A DNA stretch of 32,680 nucleotides, from positions 1 through 32,680 of the forward strand of contig CAIXWQ010001208.1 in assembly GCA_903923175.1 (NCBI GenBank). Direction: 5' to 3'. Below, one piece after another: positions 18,076 to 26,444 of this stretch. Made by a program: the position numbers and the translations under genes. Below the pieces are notes generated by a model. It saw nothing but the letters and a program-made list of their open reading frames with translations. It ran no database searches and was not told where the DNA came from. The DNA comes from an uncultured delta proteobacterium. Its GTDB lineage: Bacteria; Myxococcota_A; Polyangia; Polyangiales; JADJMO01. The stretch's first letter is position 1. Each line of letters starts with the position of its first letter.

Positions 18076-19485
18076 TCACTCCAGCGCCGCCGCGATCGCC
18101 TCCTCGACGTCGTGCACGGGGACGACCTCGACGCCGGCGCGATCCGCGGCCGACATGCGCTCGGCGGTGCTCGCGGGGACGAGCGCGCGCTTGAAGCCCA
18201 TCGACGCCGCCTCGGCGAGGCGCGTCGCGCCGCGGGGGACGCCGCGCACCTCGCCGGCGAGGCCGACCTCGCCGAACGCGACCAGATCGCGCGCGCACGG
18301 GCGGTTGCGCGCGGCCGAGGCGATCGCGAGCGCGAGCGGGAGATCGATCGCCGGCTCGTCGATGGCGAGGCCGCCGGCGATGTTGGCGAAGACGTCGGCG
18401 CCCATCAGCTGCAGCCCGGCCTTGCGCTCGAGCACCGCGAGCAGCATCGCGAGGCGCGCGGTGTCCACGCCCTGCGCGGTGCGCCTCCCGCCGCCGCCCG
18501 ACACGCCGACCAGCGCCTGCACCTCGACGAGCACCGCGCGCGCGCCGCCGGTCTGCGGCGTGACCGACGCGACCACGCTGCCGGCCGCGTGGGCCGGGCG
18601 CTCGGCGAGGAACAGCTCGCTCGGGTTCGGCACCTCGCGCAGGCCGGCGGGCGACATCTCGAACACGCCGACCTCCGTCGCCGAGCCGAAGCGGTTCTTC
18701 GAGGCGCGCAGCGCGCGGAAGGCGTGGCCGCGCTCGCCCTCGAACGAGAGCACCACGTCGACCAGGTGCTCGAGCACCTTCGGCCCCGCGATCGCCCCCT
18801 CCTTGGTGACGTGACCGACCAGGAACACCGCGGCGTGCGTGCGCTTGGCGAGATCGACCAGGCGCGAGGTCACCTCGCGGAGCTGCGAGACGCTCCCGGG
18901 CGCGCTCTCGAGATCCGCGCTGCGGATGACCTGCACCGAGTCGATCACGATGGCGGTCGGCTTGGCGATCTGCGCGGCCTGCTCCACCTCGGCGACGTCG
19001 CTCACGCCCACGATCTGCAGCCGATCGCCGAGCGGCACTTCGCCGAACGCGAGGCCGAGCCGGCGCGCCCGGAGCGCGACCTGCGCGATCGACTCCTCGC
19101 CGGACGCGTAGAGCGCGCAGGGGCCTCGGCGCGCGATCCCCGCCAGCGCCTGCAGCAACAGCGTCGACTTGCCGACGCCCGGATCGCCGCCCACCAGCGC
19201 GACGCTCCCGAGCACCACGCCGCCCCCGAGCACGCGATCGAGCTCCGCGATGCCGGTCGGCATGCGCGCCGCGGCGTCCTCCTCGATGGACTCGATCGGC
19301 ACCGGCGTGCCGCGCGCGGGCCCCTCGCCGAGCGCGCCGGCGCCGCGGGCCGCGCCGCGGGGGCCCTTCTTGACGAGCTCCTCGACGAGCGTGTTCCACC
19401 CGCCGCAGGCCGGGCAGCGCCCGAGCCACCGCGGCGAGGTCGCGCCGCACCCCTGACACACGTACTGCGTGCTCGCTTTCGCCAT
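18076..19485 (-). CDS. radA: DNA repair protein RadA (Sms)
   Basis: This 469-aa protein is RadA, a RecA-like ATPase that promotes branch migration in recombination and repair. It has an N-terminal four-Cys zinc finger (Cys10, 13, 24, 27), a Walker A motif GGDPGVGKST (99-108), Walker B-like AIVIDSVQ, the RadA signature KNRFG (263-267) and a C-terminal Lon-protease-like domain ending near AIAAALE. Length matches the family, and all key motifs are present. The ATG at 19485 gives the canonical N-terminus. The tandem-CNB gene ends about 50 bp upstream on the same strand, so they may be co-transcribed, though a functional link is unclear. Confidence 0.97.
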   Translation of the reverse strand: MAKASTQYVCQGCGATSPRWLGRCPACGGWNTLVEELVKKGPRGAARGAGALGEGPARGTPVPIESIEEDAAARMPTGIAELDRVLGGGVVLGSVALVGGDPGVGKSTLLLQALAGIARRGPCALYASGEESIAQVALRARRLGLAFGEVPLGDRLQIVGVSDVAEVEQAAQIAKPTAIVIDSVQVIRSADLESAPGSVSQLREVTSRLVDLAKRTHAAVFLVGHVTKEGAIAGPKVLEHLVDVVLSFEGERGHAFRALRASKNRFGSATEVGVFEMSPAGLREVPNPSELFLAERPAHAAGSVVASVTPQTGGARAVLVEVQALVGVSGGGGRRTAQGVDTARLAMLLAVLERKAGLQLMGADVFANIAGGLAIDEPAIDLPLALAIASAARNRPCARDLVAFGEVGLAGEVRGVPRGATRLAEAASMGFKRALVPASTAERMSAADRAGVEVVPVHDVEEAIAAALE

Positions 19486-19537
19486 GTCCGCGCTCGACAG
19501 ATAGCAGGGCGCGGTTGCGTGCGCGTGGGCGACCGGC

Positions 19538-21055
19538 TCAGCCCACGCGTTCGAGCACCGCCGCGACGCGCGGATCGGCCCCCGCGAGCGCGCGCAGCTT
19601 GTTCGCGTCGAACCACACGAGCGTCGCGCCCGGCAGCGCGACGACCGTGCGCGGCGCAGGGGTCGCGTGGATGGCGTCGCGCACGCCGACGAAGGCGTCG
19701 GCGCCGAGCCTGTCGTCTTCGAGCGGCGCGCCGCGCGCCTCGGGCGGTCGCGCGCGGTGGAGGACGACCTCGCCTGCGGCCACCAGCAGCGCGGCCGTCG
19801 GCACCTCGCCGGCCGTCATGACGACCGTCTCGTCGTCGTGCTCCTCGACCGCCGAGACCGCGTGGATCAGCTCGTCGCGCGCGAGGACCTCGAGCCGGCC
19901 GAGCTCGGGGTGGGTGGTGAAGAAGCTGTCGAGCCGGTTGAGGTGCTTGGTGGCGGCGAGGCGCTGCCGCAGCGACGGATCGTGCGCCATCACGCGACGG
20001 ATGGCGTCGGCCTGGATGACCCACACCTCGGCCGGCCCCTCGGCGCGCAGCGTGGCCGACGACGTGAGGCGATCGTGGTGGAGCACGCTCCCCTCTCCGA
20101 GCACCCAGCCGGGGTGGCAGAAGCGCACGCGCCGCTCGCCCCCTTCGGGGAGCTCGATCGACACCGCGAGGAGCCCGGATTTGACGACGTACACGGCGCT
20201 CGCGGGCGCCCCTTCGCGCAGCAGGATCTCGCCGGCGTCGAGCGGACGCAGGTCGCAGTTCAGCACGAGCCAGCTGCGCTGCGCGGGGTCGACGGCCGCG
20301 AAGGGGCCGGCGTCGAACAGCGACTCGAGCGGACGGACGCGCGCGCGCGCCCCTTCGACGAGGCGCTGCACGAGGCTCCCCGCGAACGCTCCGCGCGGCA
20401 GCATGCTCATCGCGATCGCGGCGCAGCGCTCGAGCGCGGGCATCTCGAAGCGCTCGGCGAATTCCCGGGCGGCCGCCTCGAGGTGGCTCATCGCGGTGGT
20501 CGCGTCGCCGAGGCGCCGCTCGATCTCCGCCAGCCACACGAGCGTGATCCCGCGGCGCGCGGGGTCGACGAGCAGCCTCGGCAGGAGCGAGCGGGCCCGC
20601 TCGTGATCGGCGGGCTCGTTCGACTCGAGGAGCCCCTTCACCTGCGCGCGCAGCGCCTCGAGCGCGTCGGGCGCGAGCTCGTCGGCTTCGTCCGGCTGCG
20701 TCGCCGCGCCGGTCGCGTCGGCGAGATCGTCGAACAGCTGCGCGAACTCGTCGGAGCGAGCGGGCGGCGGCGCGGGGACCGCGGGCGGGGCCAGGCTCGG
20801 AGCCGGTGGGAGCATCGAGGTGCGGATGGCGTCGACGACGTCGCTGAGCGAGCGCCGTGGCCGCACCTCACCGCCCTCGTCGAGCTCCAGATCGAACAGC
20901 GGGAGCTCCCCCGCCGACGACGGCGCCACCACGCGGAACTGCCAGGCCACGCCGGCTGCGCGGCGCACCGGTCGCACGTCGCGCGCCGACACGAGCGGCC
21001 CGAACGCGGCGCGCAGGTATCCCGTCACCGCCACGAACGCTTGGTCGCGCGTCAC
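19538..21055 (-). CDS. Tandem cyclic-nucleotide-binding-domain protein with helical N-terminus
   Basis: This protein of about 505 aa begins with a region containing QAFVAVTGYLRAAFG and ELPLFDLELDEGGEVRPR, then a Pro/Ala linker and a TPR-like helical part (DHERARSLLPRLL, ITLVWLAEIERRLGD). Two CNB-like beta-barrels follow. The first has LRPLDAGEILLREGAPAS, VYVVKSGLLAVSIELPEGG and a cassette-like GEGSVLHHDRLTSSATLRAE. The second (from about residue 385) is degenerate, and its cNMP-binding cassette is hardly visible. There is no DNA-binding helix-turn-helix, so it is not a Crp-type activator. GTG at 21055 is preferred over a TTG at 21148 because an AT-rich, promoter-like stretch lies at 21145-21180; the start remains uncertain. 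Confidence 0.72.
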   Translation of the reverse strand: MTRDQAFVAVTGYLRAAFGPLVSARDVRPVRRAAGVAWQFRVVAPSSAGELPLFDLELDEGGEVRPRRSLSDVVDAIRTSMLPPAPSLAPPAVPAPPPARSDEFAQLFDDLADATGAATQPDEADELAPDALEALRAQVKGLLESNEPADHERARSLLPRLLVDPARRGITLVWLAEIERRLGDATTAMSHLEAAAREFAERFEMPALERCAAIAMSMLPRGAFAGSLVQRLVEGARARVRPLESLFDAGPFAAVDPAQRSWLVLNCDLRPLDAGEILLREGAPASAVYVVKSGLLAVSIELPEGGERRVRFCHPGWVLGEGSVLHHDRLTSSATLRAEGPAEVWVIQADAIRRVMAHDPSLRQRLAATKHLNRLDSFFTTHPELGRLEVLARDELIHAVSAVEEHDDETVVMTAGEVPTAALLVAAGEVVLHRARPPEARGAPLEDDRLGADAFVGVRDAIHATPAPRTVVALPGATLVWFDANKLRALAGADPRVAAVLERVG

Positions 21056-21138
21056 GGTGGGAAGGATAGGCGAGAGAAGCGCTCGAGGGAGGGCCTCCGC
21101 GGTGGCGTCGAGGCCGCAGTTGGCGCTGATGTCGTACC

Positions 21139-21148
21139 TTGCGCGCAA
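21139..21148. promoter_or_regulatory. Perfect 10-bp palindrome beside an AT-rich island
   Basis: TTGCGCGCAA is a perfect palindrome between the two divergent CNB genes. It is followed by AAACGGATAAAAAACGGAAA, the most AT-rich stretch nearby. It could be an operator or part of a promoter. No protein can be assigned to it. Confidence 0.35.
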
Positions 21149-21295
21149 AACGGATAAAAAACGGAAAGCGAGGGTTTACGGGATGAAGCTACGGCCCGGC
21201 GCACGTGGTAGGCATGCTCCGACCTCGCCGGGCGCCGCGCGGAGCGCCCACTTCCAGGCGACGAACCCGCCCCGCGACCGAGCGCCGATCGAACC

Positions 21296-22729
21296 ATGCG
21301 ACCTGACGAAGCCACGATCCGCGCGCTGCGCCTGAAGGCCGCCGACGCCCTCGAGGGCGGCGTGCTCGAGGTCGCCTCGGCCGCGTACCTGGAGATCGTA
21401 CGGCTCTCGCCCGACGATCTCGTCGCCCGCCAGCGCGCGGCGGAGCTGCTGGGGAAGCTCGGTCGTGCCGAGAAGGCCATCGCGCACTACCGGCACCTCG
21501 TCGGTCGCTTCGCCGCCGACGGCCAGCTGCTCAAGGCGATCGCCATCTGCAAGCAGATCCTCGAGCTCGATCCGACGCACGAGGCGACGCAGGCGACGCT
21601 CGCCGATCTCTTCGCGCGCCACGACTCGCGCCCGCCGCCGCCGATCGTCCCGAGCACCATGGCCGGCGCCATCCCGCGCCGCGCGACGCTCCCGTTCCTG
21701 CCGCGCTCGTCGAGCTCGCCGTCGCTCCCCCGGGTCGAGCCGGACCGCCCCCAGCCCGGCAAGCGCCACGACGACGCGCGCACCAGCTCCGCGCCGTCCG
21801 CGCCGCCCGCGCCGCCCGCGCGCCCCGCGCCCACGCGCCGCGACTCCAGCGTGGAGTTCCGCGCCGACGCGCCGGTCATCCTCGAGGTCGACGCGCTCGC
21901 CCGCATCCCGCTCTTCTCCGATCTCCCGCGCGAAGCCTTCCTCGGCGTGCTCGAGCGCGTGCGCATGCGCGTGGTGCGCGCCGGCGAGGCGATCGTGCGC
22001 GAGGGCGAGGAGGGGCACGCGATGTTCGCGGTCGCGCAGGGGGCCGTCCGCGTGGAGCGACGCATGGCGAGCGGCGTCGTGCGCACGCTCGCGCAGATCG
22101 GCGAGGGGTCGTTCTTCGGCGAGATGGCGCTGCTCGGCGGCGGGCCGCGCCTCGCGACCGTGACCGCGGTGCACGACTGCGTGCTGCTCGAGTTCGAGCG
22201 CGCGCAGCTCGACCAGATCTGCATCGAGCACCCGCGCGTCCGCGAGGTGATCGAGCAGTTCTACAAGACGCGGCTGCTCTACAACCTGCTGCGCGCGTCG
22301 GCCGTCTTCCACCACCTCGACGACCGCGCGCGGCAGCAGGTCGTCGAGGCGTTCCACTTCCAGGCGATCGCCAAGGGGCACGTGCTGCTCGAGCAGGGGC
22401 ACCAGGGGAGCGCGTTCTACGTGCTCTTGCGCGGCATCTGCGAGGTCGTGCACCGCCGCGCCGACGGCACCGAGCACGCTTACCCGCAGATGCGCGAGGG
22501 CGACGTGTTCGGCGAGCTGTCGCTGCTGCACGGGATCCGCGTCACCGCGACCGTCCGCGCGTTCACGCCGTGCGTGGTGCTCTCGCTCGACCGAGGGCTG
22601 TTCGACACCCTCGTGCTGTCGAACGAGGAGGCGCGCGCCGCCATCTCGCGCCTCGCGTTCGAGCGCCTCGAGCGCACGCAGGGCGTGCTCGCGAGCGAGG
22701 GGCTCTCGCTCGAGGACATGCTGATCTGA
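21296..22729 (+). CDS. TPR and tandem cyclic-nucleotide-binding-domain protein
   Basis: This 477-aa protein has an N-terminal TPR-like part (1-110; AAYLEIVRLSPDDLVARQRA and AIAICKQILELDPTHEATQA). A disordered Pro/Ser/Arg linker (111-190) precedes two CNB domains. CNB1 (about 200-320) has the phosphate-binding cassette FGEMALLGGGPRLATVTA with Glu276 and Arg285, the two residues that hold cyclic nucleotide. CNB2 (about 330-450) has FGELSLLHGIRVTATVRA. No helix-turn-helix or kinase follows, so it would work through protein contacts. It is divergent from, and built like, the 19538-21055 protein. The ATG at 21296 starts directly at the first helix. A terminator-like hairpin follows the gene. Confidence 0.85.
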   Translation: MRPDEATIRALRLKAADALEGGVLEVASAAYLEIVRLSPDDLVARQRAAELLGKLGRAEKAIAHYRHLVGRFAADGQLLKAIAICKQILELDPTHEATQATLADLFARHDSRPPPPIVPSTMAGAIPRRATLPFLPRSSSSPSLPRVEPDRPQPGKRHDDARTSSAPSAPPAPPARPAPTRRDSSVEFRADAPVILEVDALARIPLFSDLPREAFLGVLERVRMRVVRAGEAIVREGEEGHAMFAVAQGAVRVERRMASGVVRTLAQIGEGSFFGEMALLGGGPRLATVTAVHDCVLLEFERAQLDQICIEHPRVREVIEQFYKTRLLYNLLRASAVFHHLDDRARQQVVEAFHFQAIAKGHVLLEQGHQGSAFYVLLRGICEVVHRRADGTEHAYPQMREGDVFGELSLLHGIRVTATVRAFTPCVVLSLDRGLFDTLVLSNEEARAAISRLAFERLERTQGVLASEGLSLEDMLI

Positions 22730-22781
22730 GCTCGCGAGGCCTCGCCGAACGAAGGGCGAGCGGGCGCGCGACGAACGACGA

Positions 22782-22812
22782 AAGCCCCCTCTCCGCTCGG
22801 GATAGGGGGCTT
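22782..22812. terminator. Intrinsic-terminator-like hairpin between convergent genes
   Basis: A perfect 9-bp stem AAGCCCCCT / AGGGGGCTT encloses a 13-nt loop. It lies between the stop of the plus-strand CNB gene (22729) and that of the minus-strand outer-membrane gene (22833), so it can serve both. There is no long T tract; on the minus strand TTTCG follows the stem. Confidence 0.7.
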
Positions 22813-22832
22813 CGGTGCGAGCGCTTCTCGGC

Positions 22833-24845
22833 TCAGTACGCGATGCCGAGGAACAGGCGGACCGTCTGCGCGGTCGAGACCTCGGGCTTCGTGCCCGCGG
22901 AGCTGGCCGGATCCTTGTCGTTCGGCAGGTAGCCGAGGCCGCCGAGCGGGAAGAGCACGCCGTACTGGAGCATCGCGTAGAACCCGCCGATCTTGGTCGG
23001 GTCGTCGTTGAGGCTGCCGTCGCGCGACTGGTAGTAGAGCGAGAGGTCGATCTCGACGCCGAGGTCGGCCTGGTGGCCCGGCGCCTGGATCGGCTTGGTC
23101 GCGCGGCTCCAGATGATCTCGGCGCGGCCGCCGATCTTCTCGCCGTCGAGGGCGCGGGAGAAGTCGTACTCGATGCCGGGCTTGAAGTAGTACGCCCCCT
23201 GCACGCGCGTCAGGATCTCGCGGAAGAGGATCAGGTCGACGCGGTACGCCGGGTTGAACCGGAACGTCGAGTCGGTGCTGTCGTTCGAGAGCAGGCGCGG
23301 CTGCAGGCCGCTGCTCCCCGGGACGAGCCCGTCGACGCCCTGATCGCCGGTCGCGAGGCCGTGCGAGAAGCGCAGGTGCAGGTCGTCGTTCAGCGCGCGG
23401 TACTCGAGCTCGGTCGCGTAGCCGAACTGGCGGATCTTGTAGTTGTCCTGCGTGTACTGGCCGGAGTCGATCGTGCGCGGGTTCTCGACGGCGCCGTTGA
23501 TGTAGACGGCCTCCATCTCCCAGCGGAAGTTCTTCGCGAGGATCTGGAGCCAGAGGTCCGGGATGACCGCGTGGGCGCCGACGCGGGTGAGCCCCTTCTG
23601 GTAGATGTCGAGCTGCTGCCCGAGCGAGTTCGAGGCGCTCTCGTTGGCGAGGATCTGCTGCCGGTAGACGGTGTAGAGGCCGCCGTTGACCACGACCTCG
23701 CCGCGCGAGATGCGCCGGGCGGCGTCGTCGGGGCGGACACGGCGCGCGATCGCGAGCACCCACTGGCTCACGTTCTCGAGCTGCGAGACGTTGTACGGCT
23801 GCCCCTGCTGATCGACGACGGTCTGGCTGGTCTTGCCCGAGCCGGGGAAGTCCCACGACCCGATGAAGTACAGGTCGTACCGCTTGATCCCGGTGATGAA
23901 CATGATCCGGTCGGCGGTCGTCTGGTAGTCCGAGTCGAGGTAGTCGCCGCCGTTCGCGAGGATGCCGAGGCCCCAGTGGCTCGGCATGCGCCCGAAGCGC
24001 AGCTGGCCGACGGGGGTCATGAACTCGCCCCAGACGCGCTTCACCGTCACGCTGTTCTGCAGCGAGTTGATCCCGGCGACCGGCGCGACCTGCGTGGTCG
24101 AGAACGCCTTGAGCGGCACGTAGCCGCCACGTCCCGTCGAGGCCCAGGCGCCCGGCACGCCGCTGCCGCTCACGTTCGGCGTGTTCGTGTACCCCTCCGG
24201 CGTCGAGCCGAGCACGAGGTTATCGAGCATGTCGATCTGCGTCATGATCCGCAGGTTGTCGGAGATGTGGATCTCCGGATCGAGCCGGAAGCGCATGTTC
24301 GCCGAGGCGTTCGTCTTGCTCGAGCAGACGCCGTTCGCGTCGCCTTGGCCGCAGCCCGTGTTGGCGCCGGTGGTGCCGGAGGCCCCGGGGCCGTGCCAGT
24401 TGTTGTTGAGGTCCTGCCAGGTGTCGTCGGCCGGGCGCGGGAAGAGGCGCGACTCGGGGGTGCCCGGGGCGTCGATGCGACCGAGCGAGAAGTTGTGGAA
24501 CAGCTCCCCGCGCGTGCGCATGAAGCCGTGGATCTCGACGATCGGGCGGGTGTTGGACCACCACGAGTCGCTGTAGACCGGGCCGCTGGTCGGGTCGGCG
24601 TTCGCGCCGCCGGTCTCGCTCGGGCGCGCGTCGCCCTGCTTCTCGAGCGTGGCCTTGTCCTTCGACGGATCGACGCCGGGCGCCGCCTCCGCGGGGATCA
24701 GCGCCGGCTTGTCCGTCGGGGCGGGGGCGGCCTTCTCACCATTGCCCTCGGCTGCGGCGCGCGCGGAGAGCGTCGCGGCAGCGAGCACGGCGGGAACGGC
24801 GAAGGCGCAGAAGCGAGCGGTGGCGCGCGTACGGAGCGTCGGCAT
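22833..24845 (-). CDS. Large outer-membrane beta-barrel protein (TIGR04551-like)
   Basis: This 670-aa secreted protein has signal peptide MPTLRTRATARFCAFAVPAV and cleavage near ARAAAEG. A charged linker is followed by a long region of alternating polar/hydrophobic strands ending in TVRLFLGIAY, where the final aromatic residue fits an outer-membrane barrel. Motifs such as IVEIHGFMRTRGELFHNFSL, FGRMPSHWGLGILANGGDY and DSDYQTTADRIMF match what I recall of the myxobacterial TIGR04551 family (role unknown). A Cys pair (TGCGQGDANGVCSS) lies in a probable loop. The ATG at 24845 starts the signal peptide; upstream frame would only add leader sequence. The 5' leader carries a possible attenuator. Confidence 0.78.
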   Translation of the reverse strand: MPTLRTRATARFCAFAVPAVLAAATLSARAAAEGNGEKAAPAPTDKPALIPAEAAPGVDPSKDKATLEKQGDARPSETGGANADPTSGPVYSDSWWSNTRPIVEIHGFMRTRGELFHNFSLGRIDAPGTPESRLFPRPADDTWQDLNNNWHGPGASGTTGANTGCGQGDANGVCSSKTNASANMRFRLDPEIHISDNLRIMTQIDMLDNLVLGSTPEGYTNTPNVSGSGVPGAWASTGRGGYVPLKAFSTTQVAPVAGINSLQNSVTVKRVWGEFMTPVGQLRFGRMPSHWGLGILANGGDYLDSDYQTTADRIMFITGIKRYDLYFIGSWDFPGSGKTSQTVVDQQGQPYNVSQLENVSQWVLAIARRVRPDDAARRISRGEVVVNGGLYTVYRQQILANESASNSLGQQLDIYQKGLTRVGAHAVIPDLWLQILAKNFRWEMEAVYINGAVENPRTIDSGQYTQDNYKIRQFGYATELEYRALNDDLHLRFSHGLATGDQGVDGLVPGSSGLQPRLLSNDSTDSTFRFNPAYRVDLILFREILTRVQGAYYFKPGIEYDFSRALDGEKIGGRAEIIWSRATKPIQAPGHQADLGVEIDLSLYYQSRDGSLNDDPTKIGGFYAMLQYGVLFPLGGLGYLPNDKDPASSAGTKPEVSTAQTVRLFLGIAY

Positions 24846-24893
24846 TCGTCGGACCTGGGGCTGGTGGGCGACCACGAGCCGCGAGAAATCGCC

Positions 24894-24925
24894 AAAAAAG
24901 GCATCCCCACCGACCTTCGGCGGGG
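24894..24925 (-). terminator. Intrinsic terminator in a gene leader (possible attenuator)
   Basis: On the minus strand a 9-bp stem CCCCGCCGA / TCGGTGGGG (one G-T pair) with a 3-nt loop is followed by ATGCC and six T. It sits about 50 nt upstream of the start codon at 24845. No gene ends upstream on this strand, since the neighbour (25103) is divergent. CCGACC upstream (24927-24932) can instead pair with GGTCGG of the stem (24910-24915), giving an exclusive anti-terminator. This suggests attenuation, but the alternative pairing is only 6 bp in GC-rich DNA. Confidence 0.6.
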
Positions 24926-25102
24926 TGGTCGGCGTCTCGCACGAGCGCAGCGGTGCGGCAATCGGCGAATCCGGGGCGGCCGCGGGGCCGGGCGCGTTCG
25001 GTCGGGTCGCGCCGGCCCGCGCTGGCGCGTGAGGGCTCGCGCCGTGCGGAGCGTGCGCCGACACAGGTTCGGAAACCGCGCGGCGATCCTAAGCTGCGTC
25101 GG

Positions 25103-26164
25103 ATGGGACGCCGCGCGCACCGCCACGCGATCGCCGCCGGCGCGTGGGGCGCGTGGGGCGCGTGCGTCGCGGTCGGCTGCGCGCTGCTCGCCGGGGCTGC
25201 ACGCGCGGAGGCACTGGTGGCGGCGGTGGCGCCGGCGGAGGGCGATCCGCGCGCCGAGGCGACGCTCGCCGAGCTCCGTCTCCTGCCACGCGGGCCGACG
25301 CTCCCCGACCTGACGCACGTGGCGGCCGAGGGCTCGTTCGAGCAGGTGACCGCCTCGGTGATCCCTCGCGGCGGCGCGGACCCGCTCGGCGCGCACCTCT
25401 TCCACGCGGAGGTGGAGCTGCCGCTCGCGCGCTGGCTGTTCGTCGGCGGCACGTACGGCGCGGCGGTCGCGCGCGCGGCGAACGGCGATGCCGCGAACGG
25501 CGCGACCGGCGTGACCGGCGAGACGCGCTTCGTCTCCGCGCAGCCCGAGGCGTTCGCGCGCGTCGTGCACCAGGGGCTCGGCGCGAGCTACACGCTCGGC
25601 GCGGGGCTCGGCGTGGTGCCGCCGCTCGTCACGTACGACGGGCTCGACGACGAGCGTCGGCTCGCGCAGGCCACCGCCTCCGCGCTCGTGGGGATCCTGC
25701 AGCCGTGGGACGTCCCGCTGTACCTCGATCGTCGCCTCACGCTGCGGCCGTGGATCGACATGCGCACGGCGCGCAAGCACCTGGTGGCGCAGTTCCGCGG
25801 GCGCATGGACTTCTCCTTCCGGACGAGCGCGCCGCCGGCGCTGCTGCCGACCGACACGCGCGCGCAGGCGGGCGATCTCGAGCTCTTCGCGTCGGCGGCG
25901 CTCTACCTCGGGTGGCGGCCGACGCGCGAGGTCTCGCTCGGGCTCGAAGCGTGGGAGGTCTACTTGCTCAAGACCCCGTTGCCGCTCGCCGACCGCGATC
26001 GCGTGACGTTCGCGCTCTCGCCGAGCGTGCGGCTGCACTTCCGCTGGGTGGAGCCGGCGCTGAGCGTGCTGGTGCCGCTCGGGCGGCCGCTGTTCGGCGT
26101 GGCGGAGGGGTACGTGGCGTTGCGGGTGGATGTGCGGGTTTGGTTGGAGCGGCCGCCGCTCTAG
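25103..26164 (+). CDS. Hypothetical outer-membrane beta-barrel protein
   Basis: This 353-aa protein has a basic N-terminus and signal peptide (GAWGAWGACVAVGCALLAG, cleavage near AARAEA). The mature part looks like a beta-barrel: amphipathic strands such as FHAEVELPLARWLFVGGTYG, LYLGWRPTREVSLGLEAWEV, VRLHFRWVEPALSVLVPLG and the last strand YVALRVDVRVWLERPPL. No family is recognised. Part of the signal-peptide core is encoded by three near-identical 9-bp units (25139-25165). The ATG at 25103 is chosen because the signal peptide begins there. A structured repeat begins three bases after the stop. The 257-bp gap to the divergent gene holds the attenuator and presumably both promoters. Confidence 0.7.
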   Translation: MGRRAHRHAIAAGAWGAWGACVAVGCALLAGAARAEALVAAVAPAEGDPRAEATLAELRLLPRGPTLPDLTHVAAEGSFEQVTASVIPRGGADPLGAHLFHAEVELPLARWLFVGGTYGAAVARAANGDAANGATGVTGETRFVSAQPEAFARVVHQGLGASYTLGAGLGVVPPLVTYDGLDDERRLAQATASALVGILQPWDVPLYLDRRLTLRPWIDMRTARKHLVAQFRGRMDFSFRTSAPPALLPTDTRAQAGDLELFASAALYLGWRPTREVSLGLEAWEVYLLKTPLPLADRDRVTFALSPSVRLHFRWVEPALSVLVPLGRPLFGVAEGYVALRVDVRVWLERPPL

Positions 26165-26166
26165 GC

Positions 26167-26376
26167 GGAGGCATTCCATGCCTCCGGCGGGCAGAGGTGC
26201 ATCGGGGGGCTGCACCCCCCGCGGCACCTCTGCACTCCCGCTCCCCCGCTTGGGGCTCGTTGTGTTCGGAGGGTCGCAGGAGGCTTCGCTTCGCTACGCC
26301 CCGTTGCTCCGACGGGGGTCGGCTCGACGAGGGTGCGGGGCTCCGGGGCGACGCTCCGCTATCGGGGCGTGCGGGA
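26167..26376. repeat. Structured intergenic repeat, copy A
   Basis: This element of about 210 bp starts three bases after the stop of the outer-membrane gene. Hairpin 1 (26167-26185) has arms GGAGGCAT / ATGCCTCC around a TCC loop. Hairpin 2 (26191-26233) has arms GCAGAGGTGC / GCACCTCTGC with inner GGGGGG / CCCCCC. A conserved tail (26268-26340) includes GGAGGGTCGCAGGAGG and GTTGCTCCGACGGGG. It is a direct repeat of copy B at 27825-28045, and the hairpins differ by paired substitutions. Confidence 0.88.
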
Positions 26377-26444
26377 GTTGCCGTGGCGCGGCGCGTGCGG
26401 TTTTGGGAGGGGCGGGGCGTGGGGGGTCGGTAGGATCAGGGGCG

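Noticed and set aside
21056-21148. TTG start at 21148 for the minus-strand CNB protein
   Set aside because: The extra 31 residues look unconserved, the codon is a rare start, and an AT-rich promoter-like stretch lies at that place; GTG at 21055 is preferred.
24894-25060. Known riboswitch (for example c-di-GMP type) in the leader before 24845
   Set aside because: The terminator is clear, but I could not match the conserved core of any riboswitch class I know, so only attenuation is proposed.
22815-25313. An 832-codon plus-strand open frame opposite the outer-membrane gene
   Set aside because: Composition is typical of antisense frames in GC-rich DNA (Arg, Val, Asp, His), with no recognisable domain, and the minus strand has a signal peptide and family motifs.
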